NCBI RefSeq assembly: GCF_947172395.1 | Contig: NC_069083.1 | Location: 11,316,501 to 11,380,500 of the forward strand | Direction of reading: 5' to 3' | From: Bicyclus anynana | Lineage: Eukaryota > Arthropoda > Insecta > Lepidoptera > Nymphalidae | Length of the DNA: 64,000 bases | In this document: positions 54,725 to 64,000 of the stretch, in pieces | Position numbering within the stretch: the stretch's first letter is position 1 | Layout of the letters: every line of letters starts with the position of its first letter | Program-made: the position numbers and the translations under genes | Notes under the pieces: generated by a model | The model's database searches: none | Told to the model about the DNA's origin: nothing | What the model saw: the letters and a program-made list of their open reading frames with translations, nothing else

Positions 54725-56518
54725 TTATTATATATTTTATAGATATATAAAACATATTTTATAGAATAATTAAAAGCAGAAACTCCTTAATAGATTTCCA
54801 AGACAAAAAACAAAGCTATTTGCTAGTGATTTAATTATTGTCTAAGTGTATTAACGCGCAGTGTTAGCTAGCAGTCGCTTCTCTCCAGTTGGCAGTGGTA
54901 AAATTCCAGGTTTGTTAGGTGTTTACTTTGAAAATTATCCCAGAATTGGCTGCTTCGCTTGTATTTGGATTTCATTGAACAAATAGCTTGTTCAAAAATT
55001 AAATTTTAGTCGTTACGTTTCTATGTTTATTTTATCTTCGATTTGTTAAGTCTGCGCACGGTAGGTACTATACCTATTAATAATAATAATAAAGCCTTTT
55101 ATTTCCACATCAATTTACATTTCAAATGTTTGTTAGGTGTGTTAGTTTAAATTATAAATTTATCTATATATTTATTCTAAGATAATTAATCATACTAGGT
55201 TAGTTATCTTCTTGTGATGTGGATCCCGTTCAGGTGAAGGCCTCCTCTTTCTTCTTCCAGTAATCTCTATCTTTGGCGAGAGACATCGATTCTCGCCCTG
55301 TTATCAAAACAGGTATACTTTTATATAACTTTATATAACTTTAAATAATTTATTTTTAGACATGTATATGTACCTTAAAACACAAAACACCATACAGTCA
55401 GTGACATGCACAAGGTTTTAATTAGGGGTAAGCACTATGTGAACAAATTGTACAAAATGGGAAGTTTATTCTCTATCTCTAATACAGATAAATTATGAGC
55501 CATCAACACAGGGAATGCATTTTTGTATACATCACGTCCCTGCAGTTACATTAAAATATTATGTGGATTAAATATGGATCGTTATATTATATTTGCAAGA
55601 TCACGGTCACTGATTAGCTAAAATAATTTCTTAAATGAATAAAATACAAAAATTTAATCTAATAAAAAATACTCGGTCATAAAACGTTGTTACACTCGTA
55701 CATTACACTCATTATAAAAACGGTATTTTTGTGGTAATAATGTATTCAGATACTTATAAGAGGAGTCTTACTCGTATGAGTATCTGAACACATAAAGCAG
55801 TGATTATATCACAAATGTAAGCAGTTATAACGACGTTCCCTAAAGCCTGTTTAGAATGAATTAAGGAAAGAATTTCCTCCTTAGGGGGTAGATCGCGGGC
55901 TTATTTGCGGTTATTCTCTTTGACCGTCGTTAAGATCCTTTTGACGGCTTTCACGACTTCAAGTGGCCAATTTAGCGAATGAAATCTGAACGATCGGGAA
56001 TTTTTGTTCTAATTAATAACTCCAAGGTCCAATAAGGGTGCCCTTATTAAATAAACCGCTTTTTTCCTTTTTAAATAAATCGGAATAATGAGCAGACTTT
56101 TATGTAATTATTAAAGGGACGGTGTTAAGTTTCTCCAATTAAAGCGATTAACAAGAATACTCGCTTCTCTGATGTAGTGGTTTTGTTTGTTTAGGGAGGT
56201 TTTAGGTTCAGATTTTTGGGTATTTTTTTGGTCCTTGTTCCAAAATTTGTTTTAAAATTTGCACGGATATTTTGAGTTGAGAACATACTTAAAGACAATA
56301 AAAATAGTAACATAATTTTGTTTTCAACGTGAGGTGAATCTTTTTGCCTACCTTCAAGTAGTTACCGACAAAGTTATTAATGGCCGGCTCATAAATGGCA
56401 AATTGTTTTTCCTATGCCTATGTCGTTTCTCTGCCATTTGGTGTAGTGTTGTGTGTGTATAATTTAGAATTTTATTTTAACGTCGAGAATTTTAATGGTA
56501 GGTAACTACTAAATGAGT
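54725..56518. other. Non-coding
   Basis: 55200-55320 (AGGTGAAGGCCTCCTCTTTC...) looks like an eroded repeat. 55830-56110 is balanced, repeat-free sequence that may be conserved intronic DNA. No exon. Confidence 0.35.
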
Positions 56519-56732
56519 AAGGGCTAGTACATATTAGGCGTTTTGAAGCGCGCGCTTTGACAACGCGCGTTTTAATTTCATTAAAGAATAAAGAGGTTGT
56601 TCGATGGTATATGCGTGAGCTTGCATGTGTACTCTTCCAAACCTCTTTAACAACCTCTTTATTAGGCGTTCGAAGAGCGCGCGTTATCAAAGCGTGCGCT
56701 TTGAAACGCCTAATATGTACTTGACCGTACCC
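56519..56732. mobile_element. Foldback MITE with long TIRs
   Basis: Left arm GTACATATTAGGCGTTTTGA then AGCGCGCGCTTTGACAACGC; the right arm is its inverted match (GCGCGTTATCAAAGCGTGCG then CTTTGAAACGCCTAATATGT). Arms of about 45 bp. Inner AATAAAGAGGTTGTT/AACAACCTCTTTATT is also inverted. Confidence 0.82.
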
Positions 56733-57633
56733 TGTGTCTTGTCTGTGTCAACCCTAAGAGTTGTTTTGTTATCTGTTAGAAACGTGAGTTCAATAGATTA
56801 CAATATTCCTCCCAAGTTCCATGAATAACAGATGCGCAATGGTTGCCGTCTAATTGCGAAAACGTATTACCACAAAGTTATTGCTGTGAATGAACGTTTA
56901 CATTACATCGTGTTTTGATGAACCTTTGAACAATAACGTATCAGTATGTTGAAGAGAAGTTCAGAGTTTTAATAATAAAAGTACATGTAAACTGATTAAA
57001 GAAAACTTTCAACAAAAAGCAAACTCATTAATGGTAATTCTAGTAATATAATAAACGCGAAGTTTTTATAGATATTTGTTACTTTTTTACGCAAAAACTA
57101 CTTAACAGATTTGTTGTGACTTGAGATAGACATTGGATTAAGAAATAAGCTACTCTTATCGTCAGAAAAATCCATTGTTCCCGCATTACTCTTTATTTAT
57201 TTTTTTTTATTATAAGAATATTTGCCATATCTTTTAAATACTTACAAAGTATAAATGATAAAGAAGTGCTATATAAAAAAAAACTAGCACTAAGAGACTT
57301 GATTAAGAAATTTCCAAACGTATAAGTAGATTGGAATTCTCTGCAGCAATCAAAAGTTACGGGAGTTTTCTCTGGGAGGGATTCCGCGCGGAATTCTTGA
57401 AGTGACAGTTTGATTAACCGAGTGGCGCACACGCTACGCCGTTTTCGGATTTCTCGGTGTTTTGTAGTCGGCACTACCTTGAGATTTTATCGGGATTTCA
57501 AGCTGGCTTCTTAGCGAAACCGGATTTGTTGCTTTAAGCACATTTCCTTACTGCAATTTATTGTTGCGAGCACATAAAAATGCAGTATGCACCTTTGAGA
57601 TTACCTTTTAAGTAAAAAAAACGTTGAAAATAA
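56733..57633. other. Non-coding, Helitron-like scrap
   Basis: 57075-57190 resembles family D (TTTGTTACTTTTTTACGCAA, AATAAGCTACTCTTATCGTC, CCATTGTTCCCGC). A 93-codon minus frame 57193-57474 has no domain. Confidence 0.4.
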
Positions 57634-57815
57634 ATATTTTTTTACTAATATCTCACATACACACTTTTCAAAATCTATATGTTGAATATACTTTATAACA
57701 AAGTGGAAATAAAATTTTTATTTTTAAATAGAATTTTATTTCCACTTTGTTATAAAGTATGTTCAACATATAGATTTTGAAAAGTGTGTATGTGAGATAT
57801 TAGTAAAAAAAATAT
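57634..57815. repeat. Near-perfect inverted repeat, about 80-bp arms
   Basis: Left arm ACTAATATCTCACATACACA...AAGTGGAAATAAAATT, spacer of about 15 bases, right arm its reverse complement with one substitution (GAATATAC versus GAACATAC) and a one-base length change in a T run. Transcribed, it would make a long double-stranded RNA hairpin. Could be a young foldback transposon. Confidence 0.93.
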
Positions 57816-58269
57816 AAAAAATAAAGAACGAAAAAAGAAAATATTTCAGATCTAAATAGAGGCATGCACAGGACCAAAAATGGTCATTAAAATCGGTTCA
57901 GTAGTTTAGGGGCTACGGTGGAACAAACATACAAACACTGCTAAAACTGCCAAAATCATTACCCTTCCTTTTGGTTTCTCAGTAGTCGGGTAAAAATTAG
58001 GGTATAGAACATCATGAAGTCAACTTTATAAAAGACTGAGTGCGTTGAAATAGTAGAAGCTCCATAACTGGCAAATAATCATTATTCCAAAGGGGTTAAT
58101 TAAACATTAGTTCCTGTGTTTACTCATAAACTCTACTGTTACTAATACACAGGAATGCAATTTTCCCAATATAATTAATTCATTACACGGGAACGAGGTT
58201 AAGCCTCAAAAAGATCTCAAATCTTTCTTAGGCTTACCTGGTTAAGTTAATATTCACTAACATAGTGCA
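57816..58269. other. Non-coding, nothing assigned
   Basis: 57860-57960 (ATCGGTTCAGTAGTTTAGGGGC...AACAAACATACAAACA) has the flavour of a transposon end but was not assigned. Confidence 0.35.
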
Positions 58270-58332
58270 CAGTGCATTCCTGAATTTTGAAACGTTATTT
58301 CTGATAGCTTTGAGAAATTCAGGAATGCACTG
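58270..58332. repeat. Hairpin with 18-bp perfect arms
   Basis: CAGTGCATTCCTGAATTT, 27-base loop, AAATTCAGGAATGCACTG. The size resembles a small-RNA precursor or a tiny MITE. No evidence decides. Confidence 0.75.
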
Positions 58333-58394
58333 GGTATTAAGTTTAATAGTGTTCGCTCAATTATACATTATGAACGTAGATATTAAATGAAATA

Positions 58395-58750
58395 CAATGT
58401 ATGTTCGTTTGTATGTTTGTTACTCTTTAACGCCGCTACTACTGAAGCAATTTGGCTGAAATGCGAAATGGAAATAGACTTTACTCTGGATTAATACAGG
58501 CTACTTTTTATCCCGAAAAAATCCATAATGTCTCGAGTTTTGCGAAAACTGATGATTTTGATGATATTAATGTTTTTTACTCTTTCACGCCTCGACTACT
58601 GAACCGAATTAGCTGAAATTTAATATTAAGATATATTATAGCCTGGATTAACACATAAGCTACTTTTTATCCCGGAAAAAATCCAAGGTTCCCGAGAGAT
58701 TTGTGATAAACTAAATTCTACGCGGACGAAGTCGCGGGCGTCCGCTTGTC
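58395..58750 (+). mobile_element. Two Helitron-like D units in tandem
   Basis: Unit 1 from TGTATGTTTGTTACTC to TTTGCGAAAACTG; unit 2 from TTTTTTACTCTTTCACGCC to CTACGCGGACGAAGTCGCGG then GCGTCCGCTT. Both share GGCTACTTTTTATCCCG/AGCTACTTTTTATCCCGG. Confidence 0.7.
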
Positions 58751-58769
58751 TATTATACTTGTGTTGTCC

Positions 58770-59005
58770 CATTAAAAGGTTGTGCCCGTAAATGGCTACG
58801 CTGGGCATGCGGGTTGGTCATTCGCAGTCCTAGACTTCCCGCACTGGTGTCGCTGCTGCCCGATACCGGTCTGATACTTGTGAAGTCTAGCCGAATTAAA
58901 ATTGTTATACCGCCATTTATCGGCTGCCAGAGTCTCGTCAGTCCATCAGCAAGGTGCACCACGAGCAGGTGAGGTTGGCAGTTAGGGAGGCCGACTGGTA
59001 CTAGT
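58770..59005 (-). mobile_element. RTE-type LINE non-coding end
   Basis: Matches the flanks of the LINE fragment at 885-1470: GCTGCCCGATACCGGTCTGATAC, TATACCGCCATTTATCGGCTGCCAGAG, GAGGTTGGCAGTTAGG..., ACTGGTACTAGTTA. No coding part. Confidence 0.65.
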
Positions 59006-59584
59006 TACAATCCTAACGAATAAAAATAACTTAATAAACTATCCCAAATTTCATTAAATATTTACATAAAAATTTTATTATTGCCAGTGAACCAGTACAG
59101 TGTAAAACATCCCTTAAGACGGCCACAAGTTCGCGCGATAGGCTGTTATCATTCGTTTTCGGTGGAGAAAATTTAAATTAAATATTTGTGGGTGTTAATT
59201 TTGTCTTCTCATCGGGCGAACGCGACGCATTCTTTGCGAAGTAATTAAACTGAGTGGAAGGGTTCCAGCCAGTAGTTTGTTTGTTCTCCTGAAATTGCGT
59301 TTCCTATGAAGTAAATTTCCCTCAGTTGTCACTAAGAGCATCGCGCTTTTACTATTTGTTTTATACAGGTATCTACTAGTGGTGAACCGCTAAGCGTCAG
59401 GTAGTTCTGTTTGACTAACTGAATTTGTGAGCCACCGCTTGTGTTAACTTTGGCTGCGCTATTTCAACAGTGTAGACGTTTTAACAATGGTTATGAAAGA
59501 TAATAACGTTAATATTTTTAAAAGTCTATAAGTATTACTCACTGAATAAACCATTCTAGTTATTTATCATATCGATTATTACCT
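59006..59584. other. Non-coding, balanced composition
   Basis: 59090-59330 is repeat-free and GC-balanced (AGTTCGCGCGATAGG, CATCGGGCGAACGCGACGC). Possible conserved intronic element, not demonstrable here. Confidence 0.3.
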
Positions 59585-59975
59585 TTCTATAATCGCTAAC
59601 GCCTCAAAAATTAAAAAATGTTTGTTTCATTTCGTTATCAATAGTGATCAACCTTTTTTTTTTATTCTAACTTGTAATAAGTTAGCCCTTGACTGCAATC
59701 TCACCTGTGCAATGAATTCACTTACCACCACCACAATGGTGGTAAGTGATGATGCAATCTAAGATGGAAGCGGGCTAACTTGTTAGGAAGAGGATGAAAA
59801 TCCACACCCCTTTCGGTTTCTCCGGTACATCGTACCGGAACGCTAAATCGCTAATTGCTTAAACCTACTCGTATCAATCGGATATGTCATTCCCATTTTT
59901 TTTTACAAGTAGATACATATTTTTTCTAGTTTTCCAAGCGTTAACTATTATAAAAACAGAAGCGATAATTATGTC
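59585..59975. mobile_element. Foldback MITE family F1, copy 4, split by SINE-B
   Basis: Left half 59585-59655 (TCTATAATCGCTAACGCCTC, centre AGTGATCAACC), minus SINE-B at about 59673-59865, right half 59875-59975 (CGGATATGTCATTCCCATTT, TCTAGTTTTCCAAGCGTTAA). The SINE itself holds a small local duplication (ACCACCACAATGGTGGT). The MITE predates the SINE. Confidence 0.7.
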
Positions 59976-62822
59976 ACATGTTACTATTAAAATTTCGCAT
60001 TTTTGCAAGCTTTTATTGGTTTGATTTCAAAATTAAAGCTAAAAATTCAAAATAAATTAAAAATATTATCAGCTTAAGAACAATTTATAAAGTGAAATGT
60101 TATACTTTATTTTCAAAAGAAAGTACAACATTTTTTGTAACAGTGATTTTACTTTATTTTTATATTTAGCCCAACAATAAATAAATATTATATTTATTGT
60201 TTCATAGAACCATTGAATACAGTATCGACATGCAGAATTAAAACATAAAATGTATACAAATATTAGTTTTACGTACTCGTTCATTGCATTGTTCTGTATT
60301 TTTGACTTCAAATTACCTGTTTTATACCCGTTTATTATATAGGTTAATATAAATTATACAAAGCGCAGTCCAATCAGTGGAGTGTTTACATCGGTGTCCC
60401 CAATAACTGAATGCAAATACCTAGCGGACATCACGTCCGAATAGTGGTCAAAGCCTCGAAAAACTTTACACAATATTGAACTAACAGCAGTCCATGAATT
60501 TAGAACTGTTAATTAAAGGATGAACACACAGCGTCGTGCTAAACATACTTGTAAAAGAATTTGAAATTACTTAAATAAAATAAGTGAAGTTAAGAAAATC
60601 TGGATAAATGACCCTTTTAACAGAAAAATTTAAATACGTACTTGGAAGATAAATTTAAATAATCTAAACAATGTAAAGAAATAATATACCTTGTCATTTA
60701 TTGAGCACGTAGATTTGATTAAAAATGATACGAGTAGAAGCAGTTATGATTGAAAGCTTTGTAAAAATTAATATAGAAAGGTGTTTCCTAAAAATTGATG
60801 GATCGTCTCGCTGGATGCTGGTGATAAAATTTCAAGGTGAATTGTGTGTGTTTTTATTTAAACATAACTTTCATCACGATGAATAACCTTTTTAGAAAAC
60901 ATAATTATATATCGAAATAGATTTTCTAGACTTATGTTTTATGTGAGTCCTATTTATGTTAGTACTTTTTTTAATTTTTCATTTAAGGCGTTTAGGTCTA
61001 ATCCTTGAACGATTTCGCTAAGTGAAACTATGAATTTATAACCAGTCTAGGACCTGAGTAAGATTCCTAGCTCGGATTGGTTTAGGTAAATAACTTTTGG
61101 CTTAGGTCTGGTTGGAGGTTTGCCCGTGGCTAGATACTACCATAAAGATATAGACGTAAAAGACACCTTTTAGACAACATAGGGTTGAATACATACAAAG
61201 GTTGGATGAACTGTACTTACGGAAAGTAAGCACTTTATATGTCGTCATCATCATCATGAATCAGCTATTTTGAACAGTCTTTTAGAAGAGGGGATTTGGA
61301 GCTTAGACCCATCACGTTATTTAATGCGTTTGAGCGAGTGATTTTTGACTCTGTGACGATTACTATACATTTTTAACGATAATGACAGGAACTTATTACA
61401 GTTTAACTTAAGAGGCAACTCTTTTTTTCCTTTTAAAAATAAACACACATTTATTATTATTAGCAGGACTCAAACTACACAGGTTAACCGCTCGGCTAAT
61501 GAGACAATTAGTTATACAATGTGTACGCACAATGAGTTTAATTTCATACGAAAAGTTCACTTGTTGCAATAACAAAGATATTACGTAACCGTGGTTACTC
61601 GAAATGACAAAGTTTAACATTTGATTCCAGTTACCGTGAAAATGGAAATGTGTGCTACGGTGCATTATTCAGATTTCACCAACGACCGCTGAATGAGAAT
61701 CGATGTAGAGATAAAAGATTAATTTATTTTAGTGCAGTATGAAAAGAATTTATTTATCATTTGTTCGGATTGTAATGAAAAGCTTTGTTTATTTGTGAAA
61801 GGTCAAAAACTTTTGTATCGTTTTCTATAAAACTATGTTAAACAGATGGAATTTGTTTGATACAATACATCAAGATATTTTTTATACAAATATATTTGTC
61901 TTATAAGATTGGGAATATCATATTTGGCTTAATTTGACATCAATTAGACAATTCACAAACTAGCGACTAGTGAAATATGGTCATAAGTTCGTTTTCACAA
62001 CTAATTTTAACATTTAGCTAATAATAATAATGTTTTGCTAAAAACCAAACTCCCAGTATACATAAATAAATTACGTAACTACACGATACAAATACGTACA
62101 TATGTAAAAATTATATTATTATTTTTATAGATTATGAAATACGGCTAAAACTCACGTGATATTAAGTCGGAGTATCCCCGACTAGTTTCTAAAAAAAAAT
62201 AATCTAATATTTCTGGGATTTAATCTGTATACCGAAATATTGTGATGGTTGTGATACTCGACATTAAATTTTATTTTGTCCACTAATTGTCCGAAGACTA
62301 ATTTATTCTCGCGTCTGAGAGTTATTTTTATTTTTGGAAACAGTAGGATATTTTTCTATACATTTATTATACTTTTACGATAGTCGGTTAAGTAATAAAG
62401 ATACAACAAAAGCTTAACAAACACATAAACAAACTCAAAGTCGCATTTATAATTACACTAGGACGTTTATGATAGGAGCGACAATTGGAATTCAGCTCAA
62501 CTTTAGATTATTACGATTATGAGGTTCTACAAAATAGAGATGCAGAGAGAATTTCAATAACGTTTGGCATAACTATCAAAAGCTCTCGACAAACTGATAG
62601 TCAACAGGGCACTAAACACGCAGACTACAAACGGCTCAAGCCTGTTTAAGATGCGAGCCACGCATCGAAGATGATACGTGATAACACGAAAATCTTCCAA
62701 TTGCTTACGTGTTACGTTTTCCATGATATTTCTTATTTTTTAGGACATTCTTGATTTTACTGTCATGTTATCTATATAAAGAAAAGTGATACAGTACTAC
62801 TAAGAAGTAGTAGTAGACTTTT
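59976..62822. other. AT-rich non-coding stretch
   Basis: No exon. Minor items: an eroded SINE-B piece about 61090-61160 (GGCTTAGGTCTGGTTGGAGG, CCGTGGCTAGATACTACC) and, on the minus strand at 61450-61495, TAGCCGAGCGGTTAA followed by GTTTGAGTCC, a tRNA-like box A/B pair that is too closely spaced for a gene. Confidence 0.4.
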
Positions 62823-63155
62823 GACGGCCTCCGTGGCGCAGTGGTAAGCGCGGTGGATTTACAAAACAGAGGTCCTGGGTTCGATTTAAGGCTGGGCAGA
62901 TTGATGAAATTTTTTTAATTGGTCTAGGTGTGGCTGGTGGGAGGCTTCTGGTCGTTGCTAGTTACCACCCTACCGGCAAAGACGTACCGCCAAGCGATTT
63001 AGCGTTACGGTACGATGTCGTGTAAAAACTGAAAGGTGTAGAAAAGGGTGTGGATTTTCATCCTCCTCCTAACAAGTTAGCCCGCTTCCATCTTAGACTG
63101 CATCATCACTTACCATCAAATGAGATTGTAGTCAAGGGCTAACTTGTAAAGAATA
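62823..63155 (+). mobile_element. SINE-B, full length with intact box A
   Basis: Head GACGGCCTCCGTGGCGCAGT, box A TGGCGCAGTGGTAAGCGCGG, box B GGGTTCGATTT (one side decayed), body and a tail AACTTGTAAAGAATAATAAAAAAAA. A short insertion (GGTGTAGAAAAGGGTGTGG) is a local duplication in the body. Confidence 0.92.
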
Positions 63156-64000
63156 ATAAAAAAAAGTATAATCATAGCGAAAATAATATATTGTAGGAAA
63201 GAGTAGTCTGAGACGGATATGACGTTACTTGATCTCGTGTTAGCTCGTGCCGACGCTAGATGGCGCGACTTGTATGTATAAATTGGCAACCATCTACTGT
63301 TTGAGTATGATTGTGTGCAATTCAGTGACGCTTCAAAAAGCTACAAAGTGTGGTACAATGAAAAGACCTAAAATTCAAAATACTGTGTAATGTTTAAATA
63401 TATAATACGTAAATGTTGGTATATTTTATTAATAATACAAAAATGACTCAGTATTAAATATGTTTTCTATCTGAACCTTCAATACTGTGTATTTAAAAAT
63501 AAAAATTAAATTGTTCTTAACTGAGTAAAGTAATTAATTATAAAGTATCAATTTAAAATTAGAATTCTCATTTATCACGTTAATGTGGTAACCCTACATA
63601 TTTCAGATGTCGGACCCCCGAGTTCCCGACCAACCGAGCATTGAATAACCTGGTTATAAATTAGCCTTCGAGATCTCCTGATAAGTGAGTTCGCGACGTT
63701 TTTGCTCATTGGTACTACACGCAGGTGAGTAGATTTTATCGCAGGGATGAATTGATTCATGGTCTGAATTCGTAATGAACCGATCTGCTTCATCTTCGAA
63801 GGCGAGACTTGGGGGTGTAGCGTTCAACGTGACGAATGAAAAGCAATATTTTAATCAAAGTTCCACTGCCAATAAGTATTGTTTTGAGTAGCGCTTTGCC
63901 TTAAATGTTTGTCTCATAGCGCATTTCTTGTATATAGGGTGCTCGGGAGTATTTCCCATAACTCTAAGGTTCTTTAGTGAAAGTTAATTAAAAATGTCTT
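63156..64000. other. Non-coding, unassigned block at 63575-63830
   Basis: 63575-63830 has balanced composition and a 72-codon minus frame (PMSKNVANSLIRRSRRLIYN). It resembles dispersed lepidopteran repeat sequence in feel (TATAAATTAGCCTTCGAGAT, CTTCGAAGGCG), but I cannot place it in a family. The rest of the stretch holds nothing recognisable. Confidence 0.3.

Noticed and set aside
62823..62895. Functional tRNA genes at SINE-A and SINE-B heads.
   Set aside because: Box A and box B are present, but acceptor and anticodon stems do not fold, and each head continues into a conserved SINE body.
1..64000. CRISPR arrays, prophage, bacterial operons, replication origins.
   Set aside because: No regularly spaced short repeats with unique spacers, no bacterial-type gene density or ribosome binding sites; the sequence is insect nuclear DNA.

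Overview
The window reads as nuclear DNA of a butterfly or moth. The grounds are: an AT-rich, intron- and repeat-dominated sequence; many copies of two tRNA-derived SINE families whose sequences I know from Lepidoptera; many short Helitron-like elements with the TC...CTAG ends seen in Lepidoptera; RTE-type and Jockey/CR1-like LINE fragments; and a dual-C-type-lectin-domain gene of the immulectin kind. I cannot name the species. There is no operon, CRISPR array, prophage or bacterial feature. A 200-base run of N at 35944-36143 marks a scaffold gap.

Only two host loci can be supported, both on the minus strand. (1) At 15949-18883, four exons with consistent phase-1 junctions encode about 303 residues of a secreted C-type lectin with two lectin domains. 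Only the signal-peptide exon is missing. A CpG-rich, TIR-bounded 317-bp element sits in its last intron, and a poly(A) signal and an old SINE lie just downstream. (2) At 47874-47993, one 120-nt exon, phase 1 at both ends, encodes the start of an immunoglobulin domain of the lachesin / Dpr-interacting-protein (DIP) type. No sister exon was found. The long gene-poor stretches around it are plausibly introns of that large neuronal gene, but this is inference.

Layout: 1-15.5 kb is repeat-rich and has no host gene. It holds LINE fragments, SINEs, Helitron-like elements, a CCCTAC-rich pyrimidine tract and an apparently exact 605-bp tandem duplication at 12082-13291. 15.9-18.9 kb is the lectin gene. 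19-35 kb is AT-rich non-coding DNA with SINEs, LINE 3' ends, foldback elements and one CpG-rich block near 24.1-24.4 kb. 35.2-35.9 kb is the 5' LTR and primer-binding site of an LTR retroelement that runs into the gap. 36.6-43.2 kb holds a perfect 70-bp palindrome, a TA microsatellite, a nested MITE/SINE, a coding-like block I could not identify and a tandem non-coding repeat. 43-48 kb is low in repeats and ends at the Ig exon. 48-64 kb is intron-like, with foldback MITEs, SINEs, Helitron-like pieces and a near-perfect inverted repeat with arms of about 80 bp at 57.6-57.8 kb.

The two host loci have no visible functional link. The lectin family acts in haemolymph recognition of microbes, the DIP/lachesin family in neuronal cell adhesion. 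I did not find a convincing new multi-gene system. The items most worth following are the element inside the lectin intron, the large hairpins and palindromes, the exact tandem duplication, and the LTR remnant at the assembly gap.
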